A stretch of DNA of 64,000 bases, from positions 160,424 to 224,423 of the forward strand of contig JOKI01000002.1 of the NCBI GenBank assembly GCA_000722615.1, read 5' to 3'. Positions 28,234 to 37,401 of this stretch are shown piece by piece; position 1 is the first letter of the stretch; every line of letters starts with the position of its first letter. The position numbers were made by a program, and so were the translations under genes. A model generated the notes under the pieces. That model had not been told where the DNA came from, made no database searches, and saw nothing but the letters and a program-made list of their open reading frames with translations. This DNA is from Pseudorhizobium pelagicum (GTDB taxonomy: Bacteria > Pseudomonadota > Alphaproteobacteria > Rhizobiales > Rhizobiaceae).

Positions 28234-28812
28234 GTGAGCGAGCACGAAACACACAGCGAAACACTGGGCGAACCGACCCGTCGTGATTTCCTTTACCTGA
28301 CGACCGGAATGGCCGCTGCCGTCGGTGCGGTGGCCGTCGCCTGGCCGTTCATCGACCAGATGCGTCCCGACGCGTCGACACTGGCGCTGGCCTCGATCGA
28401 GGTCGACGTTTCGGCGCTCGAGCCGGGCATGTCGCTGACCGTCAAGTGGCGCGGCAAGCCGGTGTTCATCCGGAACCGGACGGCGCAGGAAGTCGAAGAG
28501 GCGAACGCGGTCCAGCTCGCCGAGCTGAAGGATCCGATTGCCCGCAACGACAATATCGATGCCGCTGCAGAAGCGACCGATCTTGCCCGTTCCGCCGGCG
28601 AGGGCAAGGAAAACTGGATCGTCATGATCGGCTCCTGCACCCATCTCGGTTGCGTTCCTCTCGGCCAGTCCGGTGACTTCGGCGGCTGGTTCTGTCCCTG
28701 CCACGGCTCGCACTACGATACGGCGGGCCGCATCCGGAGAGGTCCTGCGCCGACCAACCTGCCGGTGCCGACTTTCACATTTACGTCCGACACAGTGATC
28801 CAGATCGGGTGA
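28234..28812 (+). CDS. petA: ubiquinol-cytochrome c reductase iron-sulfur subunit (Rieske)
   Basis: Rieske subunit of the cytochrome bc1 complex, which passes electrons from ubiquinol to cytochrome c1. The 192-residue protein has a twin-arginine-type N-terminus (PTRRDFLYLTTG) with one membrane anchor at about residues 25-45, and the 2Fe-2S ligand motifs CTHLGC and CPCHGS near the C-terminus. The start is GTG at 28234, with AAGGA about eleven bases upstream. petB follows 13 bases downstream. Confidence 0.96.
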   Translation: MSEHETHSETLGEPTRRDFLYLTTGMAAAVGAVAVAWPFIDQMRPDASTLALASIEVDVSALEPGMSLTVKWRGKPVFIRNRTAQEVEEANAVQLAELKDPIARNDNIDAAAEATDLARSAGEGKENWIVMIGSCTHLGCVPLGQSGDFGGWFCPCHGSHYDTAGRIRRGPAPTNLPVPTFTFTSDTVIQIG

Positions 28813-28825
28813 GGGGTTCTAACTT

Positions 28826-30115
28826 ATGAGCGGTCATTCCACATACCAGCCGGCTTCCGGCATCGAAAAATGGATCGATTCCCGGCTTCCCTTGCCGCGA
28901 ATGATGCATGACAGCTTCGTTGCCTATCCCGTTCCCCGCAATCTGAACTACGCCTATACCTTCGGCGCCATGCTGTCGGTGATGCTGATCGTGCAGATCC
29001 TGACCGGCGTCGTGCTGGCCATGCACTATGCCGCCGAGACGACCGTTGCTTTCAATTCGGTCGAAAAGATCATGCGCGACGTCAACCACGGCTGGCTCTT
29101 GCGCTACATGCACGCCAACGGCGCGTCATTCTTCTTCATCGCCGTCTACCTGCACATCGCCCGCGGCCTCTACTACGGCTCCTACAAGGCACCCCGCGAG
29201 ATCCTCTGGATCCTCGGCGTTGTCATCTACCTGCTGATGATGGCGACCGGTTTCATGGGCTATGTTCTGCCCTGGGGCCAGATGTCCTTCTGGGGCGCGA
29301 CCGTCATCACCGGCTTCTTCTCGGCCTTCCCGCTCATCGGCGAGTGGATCCAGCAGTTCCTGCTCGGCGGCTTTGCCGTCGACCAGCCGACGCTGAACCG
29401 CTTCTTCTCGCTGCACTACCTTCTGCCGTTCATGATCGCCGGCGTCGTCGTTCTGCACATCTGGGCGCTGCACGTCACCGGCCAGACGAACCCGACCGGC
29501 GTCGAGGTGAAGACCAAGACGGATACCGTCGCCTTCACGCCCTATGCCACGCTCAAGGATGCGCTCGGCATCTCGGTCTTCCTGATCGCCTTCGCCTGGT
29601 TCGTCTTCTACATGCCGAACTACCTCGGCCACCCGGACAACTACATCCCGGCCGATGCCCTCAAGACGCCGTCCCACATCGTTCCCGAATGGTACTACCT
29701 GCCCTTCTACGCGATGCTGCGCGCCATCACCTTCAACGTCGGCCCGATCGATTCCAAGCTCGGCGGCGTCCTGGTGATGTTCGGCTCGATCATCGTGCTG
29801 TTCTTCCTTCCCTGGCTCGATACGTCCAAGGTTCGCTCGGCCGTGTACCGCCCCTGGTACAAGCTGTTCTTCTGGATCTTCGTCGCGAACGCCATCCTGC
29901 TTGGCTGGCTCGGCGCCATGCCGGCTGAAGGGATCTACGTCATCCTGTCGCAGATCGGCACGCTCTACTACTTCGGGTTCTTCCTCCTGATCATGCCGCT
30001 GCTCGGCCTGTTCGAAACACCCCGGCGTATCCCGAACTCGATCACCGAAGCGGTGCTCGCCAAGAAGAACAAGTCCGACATGGAAAAGCTCAAGCCTGGC
30101 GAAGCCAGCGCCTGA
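28826..30115 (+). CDS. petB: cytochrome b subunit of the bc1 complex
   Basis: A 429-residue integral membrane protein with eight expected membrane helices carrying the two b haems and the quinol sites. The paired haem-ligand histidines are seen in [19 protein letters not shown] and [20 protein letters not shown], and the Qo-site motif PEWY occurs in [11 protein letters not shown]. The length is full for an alphaproteobacterial cytochrome b, here not fused with cytochrome c1 as in Bradyrhizobium. It lies 13 bases after petA and 27 bases before petC. Confidence 0.97.
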   Translation: MSGHSTYQPASGIEKWIDSRLPLPRMMHDSFVAYPVPRNLNYAYTFGAMLSVMLIVQILTGVVLAMHYAAETTVAFNSVEKIMRDVNHGWLLRYMHANGASFFFIAVYLHIARGLYYGSYKAPREILWILGVVIYLLMMATGFMGYVLPWGQMSFWGATVITGFFSAFPLIGEWIQQFLLGGFAVDQPTLNRFFSLHYLLPFMIAGVVVLHIWALHVTGQTNPTGVEVKTKTDTVAFTPYATLKDALGISVFLIAFAWFVFYMPNYLGHPDNYIPADALKTPSHIVPEWYYLPFYAMLRAITFNVGPIDSKLGGVLVMFGSIIVLFFLPWLDTSKVRSAVYRPWYKLFFWIFVANAILLGWLGAMPAEGIYVILSQIGTLYYFGFFLLIMPLLGLFETPRRIPNSITEAVLAKKNKSDMEKLKPGEASA

Positions 30116-30142
30116 TTGCCGCGATCGAGAGGGAATAATCGT

Positions 30143-31024
30143 ATGAAAAAGCTTGTTACAAGCGTCCTTTCGCTGGCCCTGGTGGCAGGTCTTGGCTTCG
30201 GCGTCGCCGCCGTGGCGCAGGAAGAGCACGCGGCAGCGGAAGGCGCTCATGCGGAAGGTGCGACGCCGCATTATCCGCTGAAGCATCCAAAGGAAATCGA
30301 CTGGAGCTTTGCCGGTCCCTTCGGTCACTACGACAAGGGCCAGCTGCAGCGCGGCCTGAAGGTCTACACCGAAGTCTGTTCCGCCTGCCACTCAATGTCG
30401 CTCGTCTCCTTCCGCATGCTGGAGGAGCTGGGGTATTCCGAGGATCAGGTAAAGGCCTTCGCCGCCAACTACCAGGTGACCGACGGCCCGAATGATTCCG
30501 GTGACATGTTCGAGCGGACCGCCGTTCCCTCGGACTACTTCCCGTCGCCGTTCGCCAATCCGCAGGCTGCCGCGGCATCGAACAACGGTGCAGTTCCGCC
30601 GGACTTTTCGCTGATCGCCAAGGCGCGCGGCGTGACCCGCGGGTTCCCGCAGTTCGTCTTCGACATCTTCACCCAGTACCAGGAAGGCGGGCCGGACTAC
30701 ATCTACTCGCTGCTGACGGGATACGAAGAGCCGCCGGAAGGCGTGGAGGTGCCTGAAGGCACCTACTACAACCCGCACTTCATCGCCGCCGCATCGCTGG
30801 CCATGGCGCCGCCGATTTCGGACGACCAGGTCACCTATGACGATGGCGCGCCGCAGACCGTCGACCAGTACTCCAGGGACATCTCGGCATTCCTGATGTG
30901 GGCCGCCGAGCCGCACCTCGAGGAGCGCAAGCAGACGGGCTTCATGGTCATGATCTTCCTGGTGATCTTCACCGGCCTGATCTACCTGACGAAGAAGTCG
31001 GTCTACGCCAGCAAGGACCACTGA
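30143..31024 (+). CDS. petC: cytochrome c1
   Basis: A 293-residue cytochrome c1. [20 protein letters not shown] is a signal peptide, the covalent haem site is CSACH ([14 protein letters not shown]), and a C-terminal anchor ([17 protein letters not shown]) holds it in the membrane with the haem in the periplasm. GAGGGAATAATC precedes ATG 30143. The gene closes the petABC operon, and a strong intrinsic terminator follows 18 bases downstream. Confidence 0.96.
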   Translation: MKKLVTSVLSLALVAGLGFGVAAVAQEEHAAAEGAHAEGATPHYPLKHPKEIDWSFAGPFGHYDKGQLQRGLKVYTEVCSACHSMSLVSFRMLEELGYSEDQVKAFAANYQVTDGPNDSGDMFERTAVPSDYFPSPFANPQAAAASNNGAVPPDFSLIAKARGVTRGFPQFVFDIFTQYQEGGPDYIYSLLTGYEEPPEGVEVPEGTYYNPHFIAAASLAMAPPISDDQVTYDDGAPQTVDQYSRDISAFLMWAAEPHLEERKQTGFMVMIFLVIFTGLIYLTKKSVYASKDH

Positions 31025-31041
31025 GGCTTTGCTTCAGGTTG

Positions 31042-31074
31042 AAAAAAGGCGGCCTCCGGGTCGCCTTTTTTGTT
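31042..31074 (+). terminator. intrinsic terminator of petABC
   Basis: AAAAAAGGCG (31042-31051) pairs with CGCCTTTTTT (31062-31071), a 10-bp stem followed by TGTT, 18 bases after the petC stop. Confidence 0.85.
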
Positions 31075-31139
31075 GGGCGACGGTGCCGGAATTGCTACCG
31101 TCCCGCCAAGATCCAGTCGCCTCAAACCATCGGTCCATC

Positions 31140-31679
31140 ATGACAAAGCCCATCGACCTCGCCGCTTCCGTCCGTTCGATTGTCGACTATCCGAAGCCGG
31201 GTATTATCTTTCGCGATATCACCACGCTGCTTGGCGATGCGGCTGCCTTCCGGCAGGCCGTGGATGAGCTGGTGGCTCCCTATGCCGGACTGGGCATCGA
31301 CAAGATTGCAGGGGTCGAGGCGCGCGGCTTCATCCTCGGGGGCGCCCTGGCTCACCAGCTCTCCGCCGGCTTCGTGCCGATCCGCAAGAAGGGCAAGTTG
31401 CCGCACGAGACGGTGCGCATCGCCTACAGCCTGGAATATGGCGTCGACGAGATGGAGATGCATGTGGATGCGGTCAAGCCGGGCGACAAGGTGATCCTGA
31501 CGGACGACCTGATTGCCACCGGCGGGACCGCGGAAGGTGCGGTGAAGCTCCTGCGCCAGCAGGGTGCGGAGATCGTCTCGGCCTGTTTCGTCATCGACCT
31601 GCCGGACCTCGGCGGACGCCGCAAGCTGGAGGCGCTCGGCGTCGAGGTGCGCACGCTGATGGAGTTTGCCGGCCACTGA
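31140..31679 (+). CDS. apt: adenine phosphoribosyltransferase
   Basis: Salvages adenine to AMP with phosphoribosyl pyrophosphate. The 179-residue protein shows the PRPP-binding motif [16 protein letters not shown] at about residues 118-133, the N-terminal [18 protein letters not shown] segment typical of Apt, and [11 protein letters not shown] in the flexible hood. ATG 31140 gives the canonical length. It lies after the pet terminator and is convergent with a MaoC-type gene 18 bases downstream. Confidence 0.95.
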   Translation: MTKPIDLAASVRSIVDYPKPGIIFRDITTLLGDAAAFRQAVDELVAPYAGLGIDKIAGVEARGFILGGALAHQLSAGFVPIRKKGKLPHETVRIAYSLEYGVDEMEMHVDAVKPGDKVILTDDLIATGGTAEGAVKLLRQQGAEIVSACFVIDLPDLGGRRKLEALGVEVRTLMEFAGH

Positions 31680-31697
31680 GGCCGGACAGCGCGTCGC

Positions 31698-32165
31698 TCA
31701 GTCGAACTCCAGCACCGTGCCTTCGTAGCGCATGACGAGCTCGCCCTTCTGGTTGACGCCCTCATTGACCGTCAGGTTGAGGTGCATGCCTGAGCGAGAG
31801 GCCAGCGAGCGACTGGCGACAACCTCCACCGAATAGGTGATCTCGTCGCCGGCATAGACCGGCTTCAGCCACTGGAGCTTCTTGAACCCTGCCGAGGGGC
31901 CAAGCTTCGGCGCGACGAGGCCTTCGCGCTCGAGGCTCTCCACCTTGGCGTTCCAATAGGCGACATAGGTCTTCATCCATCCGGCGCAGGTATGCCAGCC
32001 CGAGGCGCAGAGGCCGCCGAAGACGTAATCCTTCGCCGCTTCGGCATCGATGTGGAAGGGCTGCGGATCAAACTGGCGGGCAAAGCGGATGATGTCCTCG
32101 GCGGTGAACAGCACTGTCCCGGTGACCACGCGGTTGCCGGGAGGGGAGAGGTCGATCAGTCTCAT
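31698..32165 (-). CDS. MaoC family hydratase-like protein, second of pair
   Basis: A 155-residue hot-dog fold protein. The motif FARQFDPQPFHIDAEAAKDY carries the Asp-x5-His catalytic pair of R-specific enoyl-CoA hydratases, and FGGLCASGWHTCAGWM follows. Its start overlaps the stop of the preceding MaoC gene by four bases (ATGA). MaoC proteins hydrate enoyl-CoA or related thioesters; whether both genes form a heteromer or act on separate substrates is not known. Confidence 0.85.
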   Translation of the reverse strand: MRLIDLSPPGNRVVTGTVLFTAEDIIRFARQFDPQPFHIDAEAAKDYVFGGLCASGWHTCAGWMKTYVAYWNAKVESLEREGLVAPKLGPSAGFKKLQWLKPVYAGDEITYSVEVVASRSLASRSGMHLNLTVNEGVNQKGELVMRYEGTVLEFD

Positions 32166-32632
32166 GCCTGTGCCTCCTGCGGCGTGCGAAGGCGGATCAT
32201 GATCGGGTTCTCACCTCTCATGACGGCGACGCCATTCTGGTTCCTGACCTCGTGCAGAAACTTGACGAGGCCGATGCCGGGGCGGGACCGCAGCAGCCGG
32301 GATTCCGATACGGTCGAGGTGCCGGAGAGCGTGTCTCCGGCCAGGACCGGCTTCTTCCACTCCATGAACTCGATACCGGGCGAGCCTTCCGAAGCCGTTT
32401 CCGACAGCCAGCCGTCGAACATCATGCGCATGAAAAGGCTTGCCGTGTGCCAGCCGGAGGCGGAAAGTCCGCCGAGGATGCTGGCCTTGCCGGCCTCTTT
32501 CGAGAGGTGCATCGGCTGCGGGTCGAACTCCGAGGCGAAGGCGACGATCTCTTCGGCGCTGACCGTGCGAACCGCGAGCGGCAGGGAGCGGCCGGAGGTG
32601 AAATCTTCGAAATGGTACCGCGGTTTGATCAT
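32162..32632 (-). CDS. MaoC family hydratase-like protein, first of pair
   Basis: A 156-residue hot-dog fold protein related to its downstream neighbour: FASEFDPQPMHLSKEAGKAS has the Asp and His of the hydratase motif, and LGGLSASGWHTASLFMRMMF follows. GGAGGAACGTTGCG precedes ATG 32632; a longer frame up to 32665 exists but the ribosome-binding site argues against it. Both MaoC genes form a two-gene operon, divergent from the Crp/Fnr regulator, which begins 67 bases away. Confidence 0.85.
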   Translation of the reverse strand: MIKPRYHFEDFTSGRSLPLAVRTVSAEEIVAFASEFDPQPMHLSKEAGKASILGGLSASGWHTASLFMRMMFDGWLSETASEGSPGIEFMEWKKPVLAGDTLSGTSTVSESRLLRSRPGIGLVKFLHEVRNQNGVAVMRGENPIMIRLRTPQEAQA

Positions 32633-32699
32633 CCGCAACGTTCCTCCGTGCGTTCGGCTGCACAATGGGCAGCAACCCGTGTGATTTCAAGGAGCCGAG

Positions 32700-33377
32700 A
32701 TGAGCAGATGGCTCGATCGAGCAGTTTTCCCCGCTTCGCTTGAACCGGATGTTTCCGCCTTGCTGGAGGGCCTGCGACCGGTGCATCTGCGATCTGGCAC
32801 GGTCCTGTTTCGGCCGGGCGATCACGCGCAGGCCTTTCTCGTGCTGTTGTCGGGGCGCGTCGGCGTCTACCTGACGGGGCGCAATGGCCGCGAGATCCTG
32901 CTCTATGCGGTGCAGGGCGGTGAGACCTGCGTGCAGACGACGCTCGGCATGCTGGGCAATGCGGCCTATCGATGCGAAGCGCTGGCGGAGACCGATCTGG
33001 TGGCCGTCATGATCCCGCGGTCGCTGTTCGATACGCTGATGGCAGAGTCCGCGTGCTTTCGTGCGTTTGTCTTCAAGGATTTCGCCGCCCGGCTGGCCGA
33101 CATGATGGGGCTTCTGGAACAGGTGGCCTTCACCTCGATCCGCGAGCGGCTGGCACGCGTACTGGTCGACCGGGCAGGCGAAGGAGACCTCGTGCAGGCG
33201 ACCCACCAGGAGCTGGCTGTTGCGATCGGATCGGCACGCGAGGTGGTGTCGCGCCGGCTGGAGGCGCTGGCATCCACGGGGGTGGTGGAGAACGAAAGGG
33301 GACGGGTCCGTATCCGTGACCGCAGAGCCCTGCTGCGGATGGCGCAGGGCGACGGGCCTGAGAGGCTGGTGACTTAG
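32700..33377 (+). CDS. Crp/Fnr family transcriptional regulator
   Basis: A 225-residue regulator. Residues about 15-120 form a cyclic-nucleotide-type effector domain (RSGTVLFRPGDHAQAFLVLL), and the C-terminus has a winged helix (THQELAVAIGSAREVVSRRL). There is no N-terminal cysteine cluster, so it is not an oxygen-sensing FNR with an iron-sulfur centre; isolated cysteines occur at TCVQT and ESACF. AAGGAG precedes ATG 32700. The next gene encodes a small DUF2892 membrane protein, a pairing common near sulfide or redox regulators. Confidence 0.87.
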   Translation: MSRWLDRAVFPASLEPDVSALLEGLRPVHLRSGTVLFRPGDHAQAFLVLLSGRVGVYLTGRNGREILLYAVQGGETCVQTTLGMLGNAAYRCEALAETDLVAVMIPRSLFDTLMAESACFRAFVFKDFAARLADMMGLLEQVAFTSIRERLARVLVDRAGEGDLVQATHQELAVAIGSAREVVSRRLEALASTGVVENERGRVRIRDRRALLRMAQGDGPERLVT

Positions 33378-33442
33378 TCACCGACGCTGCCGATGGCGCG
33401 GCTAAGCTTCAACCGGCAATACAGCTTCAAGGAGACGTGCTC

Positions 33443-33649
33443 ATGCTCGCCAGAAACGTTGGACCCATCGATCGCTTTCTCCGGATCGTCGCCGGGATCG
33501 CCATCCTCTCGCTGTTCTTTCTCTATCCGCAGGCCGCCTGGCGCTATTACGCCCTCATAGGGCTTGTGCCTCTGCTGACCGGGGCCCTCGGCACCTGCCC
33601 GATCTATTCGCTGGTGGGCATCTCGACCTGCCCCGCAAAGAGGATCTGA
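33443..33649 (+). CDS. DUF2892 (YgaP-like) small membrane protein
   Basis: A 68-residue protein with two membrane helices and the DUF2892 cysteine pattern: GPIDRFLRIVAGIAIL at the start and TCPIYSLVGISTC near the end. AAGGAGACGTGCTC precedes ATG 33443. In YgaP the same domain is attached to a rhodanese; here it is alone. It is 65 bases after the Crp/Fnr gene and probably shares its transcript or is its target. Function is unknown, but sulfur or redox stress is a plausible link. Confidence 0.82.
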   Translation: MLARNVGPIDRFLRIVAGIAILSLFFLYPQAAWRYYALIGLVPLLTGALGTCPIYSLVGISTCPAKRI

Positions 33650-33661
33650 ACTCCATAGAAA

Positions 33662-33690
33662 AAGGCGCCGCAACGGGTGTGCGGCGCCTT
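33662..33690. terminator. bidirectional terminator between DUF2892 gene and ychF
   Basis: AAGGCGCCGC (33662-33671) pairs with GCGGCGCCTT (33681-33690), a perfect 10-bp stem lying between convergent genes. On the minus strand the stem is followed by TTTTTCTATGG; on the plus strand by CCTG. It should serve ychF best. Confidence 0.75.
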
Positions 33691-33711
33691 CCTGTTCGGT
33701 CATGGTCCGGA

Positions 33712-34815
<1,104 letters not shown>

Positions 34816-34993
34816 GGGTCGAATTACCTGTTGCTTGATACGATTGTTGCCTTGGCTATGGGATAAACGGCCGGAGGGGTCAAGGCCTAGGCGCCGCGGC
34901 GGGCGAGGGGCGGACCTCCGGACACGGGTTGATCAGGTCCAAACCCGGTGCGATAATAGGGATCTATCAAGAGCAACGTCATCGCGAGCCATC

Positions 34994-35302
34994 ATGCCGA
35001 CGAAGGACGATACCACCCTCCTGCCCAAGACGAAGCCCAAGCTGGAGCGACCGAAGCTCTACAAGGTGATGCTCGTCAACGACGACTACACGCCCCGCGA
35101 GTTCGTGGTGATGGTGCTGAAGGCCGTCTTCCGGATGAGCGAGGAGGCCGCCTCCCGCGTCATGCTGACGGCGCACCGCATGGGGGTGGCTGTCGTGCTG
35201 GTCTGTGCCCGCGATATCGCCGAGACGAAGTCGAAGGAGGCGATCGACCTGGCCAAGGAGGCCGGCTTCCCGCTGATGTTCACGACGGAACCGGAAGAGT
35301 AG
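34994..35302 (+). CDS. clpS: ATP-dependent Clp protease adaptor ClpS (stand-alone, ClpS2-like)
   Basis: A 102-residue adaptor that delivers N-degron substrates to ClpAP. The pocket residues are visible in VMLVNDDYTPREFVV (Asn-Asp) and RVMLTAHRMGVAVVLV (His). clpA is not adjacent. Rhizobiales often carry two ClpS copies, one beside clpA and a second alone, so this is probably the second type, with the VAVVLVCARDIAETK ending. ATG 34994 starts the conserved domain after a short tail; reading further upstream into the ychF promoter is not supported. Confidence 0.9.
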   Translation: MPTKDDTTLLPKTKPKLERPKLYKVMLVNDDYTPREFVVMVLKAVFRMSEEAASRVMLTAHRMGVAVVLVCARDIAETKSKEAIDLAKEAGFPLMFTTEPEE

Positions 35303-35341
35303 AGGCTTTTTTTCGAGGGGCCTCATTCATTCGCATTGCGG

Positions 35342-35809
35342 TCAGGATGACGGGCGGCGGATTTCGAGGCCGGTCTTGCTCGTCTCGAAGCCGCAGCTTC
35401 GATAGAAGTCCAGCGTGCCGGAGTTGCGGCTGGCGGTGAGCAGCATGACCTTGTAGCAGCCCTGCTCGAAGGCCGCGGCCACGGTCGTATCGATGATGGC
35501 ACGGCCGTAACCCCTGCGGCGATGGTCGGCATGGGTCACGACATTCTCGATCAGCGCGTAGGATGCTCCGCCGCGGGTGAGATTGGGAATGACCGCCAGC
35601 GTGCAGCTTGCTGCCAGAACGTCATCCGAGAAGCCGCCGAAGACCGTCATGCCGGGCTGTGTCAGGATAGCGGCGAACCGCTCCTGCGCGACCGCGCCCG
35701 GAAGGTCGAGATCGTCGCTGATCAGGTGACGATAGAGAACCAGCAGTGCCTCCAGATCCTCATGGACCAGAGGCCGGATGACGAACGGGAGGGCCGCGAC
35801 CTCGTTCAC
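35342..35809 (-). CDS. GNAT family N-acetyltransferase
   Basis: A 155-residue acetyltransferase. The acetyl-CoA loop is in [19 protein letters not shown] (RRRGYGRA), with the late [11 protein letters not shown] strand typical of GNATs. The start is a GTG at 35809 overlapping the pth stop (GTGA), with GGAG eight bases upstream inside pth, so it is translationally coupled to pth. The substrate is unknown. Its 3' end lies 39 bases from the convergent clpS stop. Confidence 0.84.
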   Translation of the reverse strand: MNEVAALPFVIRPLVHEDLEALLVLYRHLISDDLDLPGAVAQERFAAILTQPGMTVFGGFSDDVLAASCTLAVIPNLTRGGASYALIENVVTHADHRRRGYGRAIIDTTVAAAFEQGCYKVMLLTASRNSGTLDFYRSCGFETSKTGLEIRRPSS

Positions 35810-36537
35810 TTGTCGCTCTCCTTCTTGCCGAACATCTTCTGCAGCATGGCGGCCATGGGGCCGGTGGTCGGCAGGGCCTTGGGCTGATTGAAATTGCGGG
35901 CCTGGCGGATATGGGACTGGCCAGCCGGCTTCGGCGCCTTGGCGGGCTTTGCCGGCTCGTCGTCGGCTTTGGTGCCTGTTGCCAGCGCCAGCTTGTTCAG
36001 GAGCTGCGAGTCCTCGCCCTTCACCAGCATCTCGGCATTGTCGGCCAAGGCCGCGAGCAGGGGCTCCAGCCAGTCGCGGTCGCTCTTGGCGAAATCGCCG
36101 AGCACATGGCCCTGGACGCGGTCCTTGTGGCCCGGGTGGCCGATCCCGAGTCGCAGGCGGCGGTAGTCCTTGCCGCAATGGGCATCGAGCGACTTGATGC
36201 CGTTGTGGCCGCCGTGGCCGCCGCCGGTCTTGATGCGGGCCTTGCCGGGCACGAGGTCCAGTTCGTCGTAGACCGCCACGATGTTCTCCGGCCCGAGCTT
36301 GTAGAAGCGCATGGCTTCGCCGACGGATTCGCCCGACACGTTCATGAAGGTCTGCGGCTTCATCAGCAGGATCTTTTCGCCGGCGATCTCGCCTTCGGAG
36401 ATCAGCGCCTTGAACTTCTTCGACCATGGCGCGAATCCCGGCCGCCGCTGGATTTCGTCGACGGCCATGAAGCCGATATTGTGGCGGTTGCCCGCGTATT
36501 GCGTTCCGGGGTTGCCGAGCCCAGCGATGATCAGCAT
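35806..36537 (-). CDS. pth: peptidyl-tRNA hydrolase
   Basis: Releases peptides from stalled peptidyl-tRNA. The 243-residue protein has the Pth motifs [20 protein letters not shown] (catalytic His), [12 protein letters not shown] and [18 protein letters not shown] then HGGHNGIKS. The C-terminal 55 residues are a Pro/Ala/Lys-rich tail absent in E. coli but common in rhizobia. ATG 36537 starts directly at the domain. It usually lies next to rplY; here two signalling genes (36614-39777) stand between them. Confidence 0.96.
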   Translation of the reverse strand: MLIIAGLGNPGTQYAGNRHNIGFMAVDEIQRRPGFAPWSKKFKALISEGEIAGEKILLMKPQTFMNVSGESVGEAMRFYKLGPENIVAVYDELDLVPGKARIKTGGGHGGHNGIKSLDAHCGKDYRRLRLGIGHPGHKDRVQGHVLGDFAKSDRDWLEPLLAALADNAEMLVKGEDSQLLNKLALATGTKADDEPAKPAKAPKPAGQSHIRQARNFNQPKALPTTGPMAAMLQKMFGKKESDK

Positions 36538-36613
36538 TGTCTTTATCCAGTTCCGAAGGTTCCCTGCCTCTCCAGCGCGAACGCGCGAGGAAGTCAATGT
36601 GTTTCGGAGGGAG

Positions 36614-37342
36614 TTACCGGGGACGCGCCACACCGTAGGAGGCCAGTATGCGGTCCTGCCCGCCTGTCGAGATCAGCGCGTCGAGAGCCGCCTGCATCTG
36701 GGCGATCAGGGCGTCCGGGACGCCGAGATTACAGGCGAAGCCGAGCGGTTGGGTGCTCAGCGTGACGCCTTGCTCAAGCGGCGTTCCCTGGGCAAGCATC
36801 TCCAGGAACACGCTTTCCGACATCGGCATCAACTCGATGCGGCCCTCGACCAACTTGCGGACCGTGGTGCCGAAGTCGGCGCTGACATCGACGCTGCCGA
36901 AACCCATCTCCTTGAGCAGAACTTCGGTATAGTCGGCTCTGTGGGTTCCGACGAGGCGGCCCTTGGCGGCCTCGATGTCCAGGGACGCCAGTCCCGATCC
37001 CTGCCGGGTCACGAGGATGGCACGGTCGACGAAGAGGGGCAGGACCCATTTGAACCGCTTCTCCCGCTCGGGCGTTCGCGCGGCGGCGAAAACGCAGTGC
37101 ATCGGCTGCGTCTCGGCTAGCGCAATCGCGCGCGCCCAGGGCATGATCTCGATCCGGAAGGGACTGTCGACATCCGCCAATATCGTCGTGACCTGATCGA
37201 CGCCTGCGCCACGATTGGTACCGGTGTCATCCCGGTAGCTGAAGGGAGGATAGGCTTCCGTCGTGAAGGTGAGGGTTTCTTGCGCGAACGCCGTCGAGCT
37301 GGGCATCAGGCCAACCAGAAGCAGAACCACGATGTGGATCAT
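36614..37342 (-). CDS. periplasmic solute-binding protein (SBP_bac_3 type) without transporter
   Basis: A 242-residue periplasmic protein: [20 protein letters not shown] is a signal peptide cut before QETL, and the mature part begins with the amino-acid-binding pattern [15 protein letters not shown]. No lipobox is present. No ABC permease or ATPase gene is near. It is 59 bases downstream of, and in line with, a membrane GGDEF-EAL gene, so it may deliver a bound solute to that sensor rather than to a transporter. The ligand is unknown; binding of an amino acid, polyamine or related solute is inferred from the family. Confidence 0.8.
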   Translation of the reverse strand: MIHIVVLLLVGLMPSSTAFAQETLTFTTEAYPPFSYRDDTGTNRGAGVDQVTTILADVDSPFRIEIMPWARAIALAETQPMHCVFAAARTPEREKRFKWVLPLFVDRAILVTRQGSGLASLDIEAAKGRLVGTHRADYTEVLLKEMGFGSVDVSADFGTTVRKLVEGRIELMPMSESVFLEMLAQGTPLEQGVTLSTQPLGFACNLGVPDALIAQMQAALDALISTGGQDRILASYGVARPR

Positions 37343-37401
37343 TCACCTTCCCCTCGTATGCCCTAATAGCGCCAGTATCATGCAGGGCGTGCCGCCCAAG
37401 A

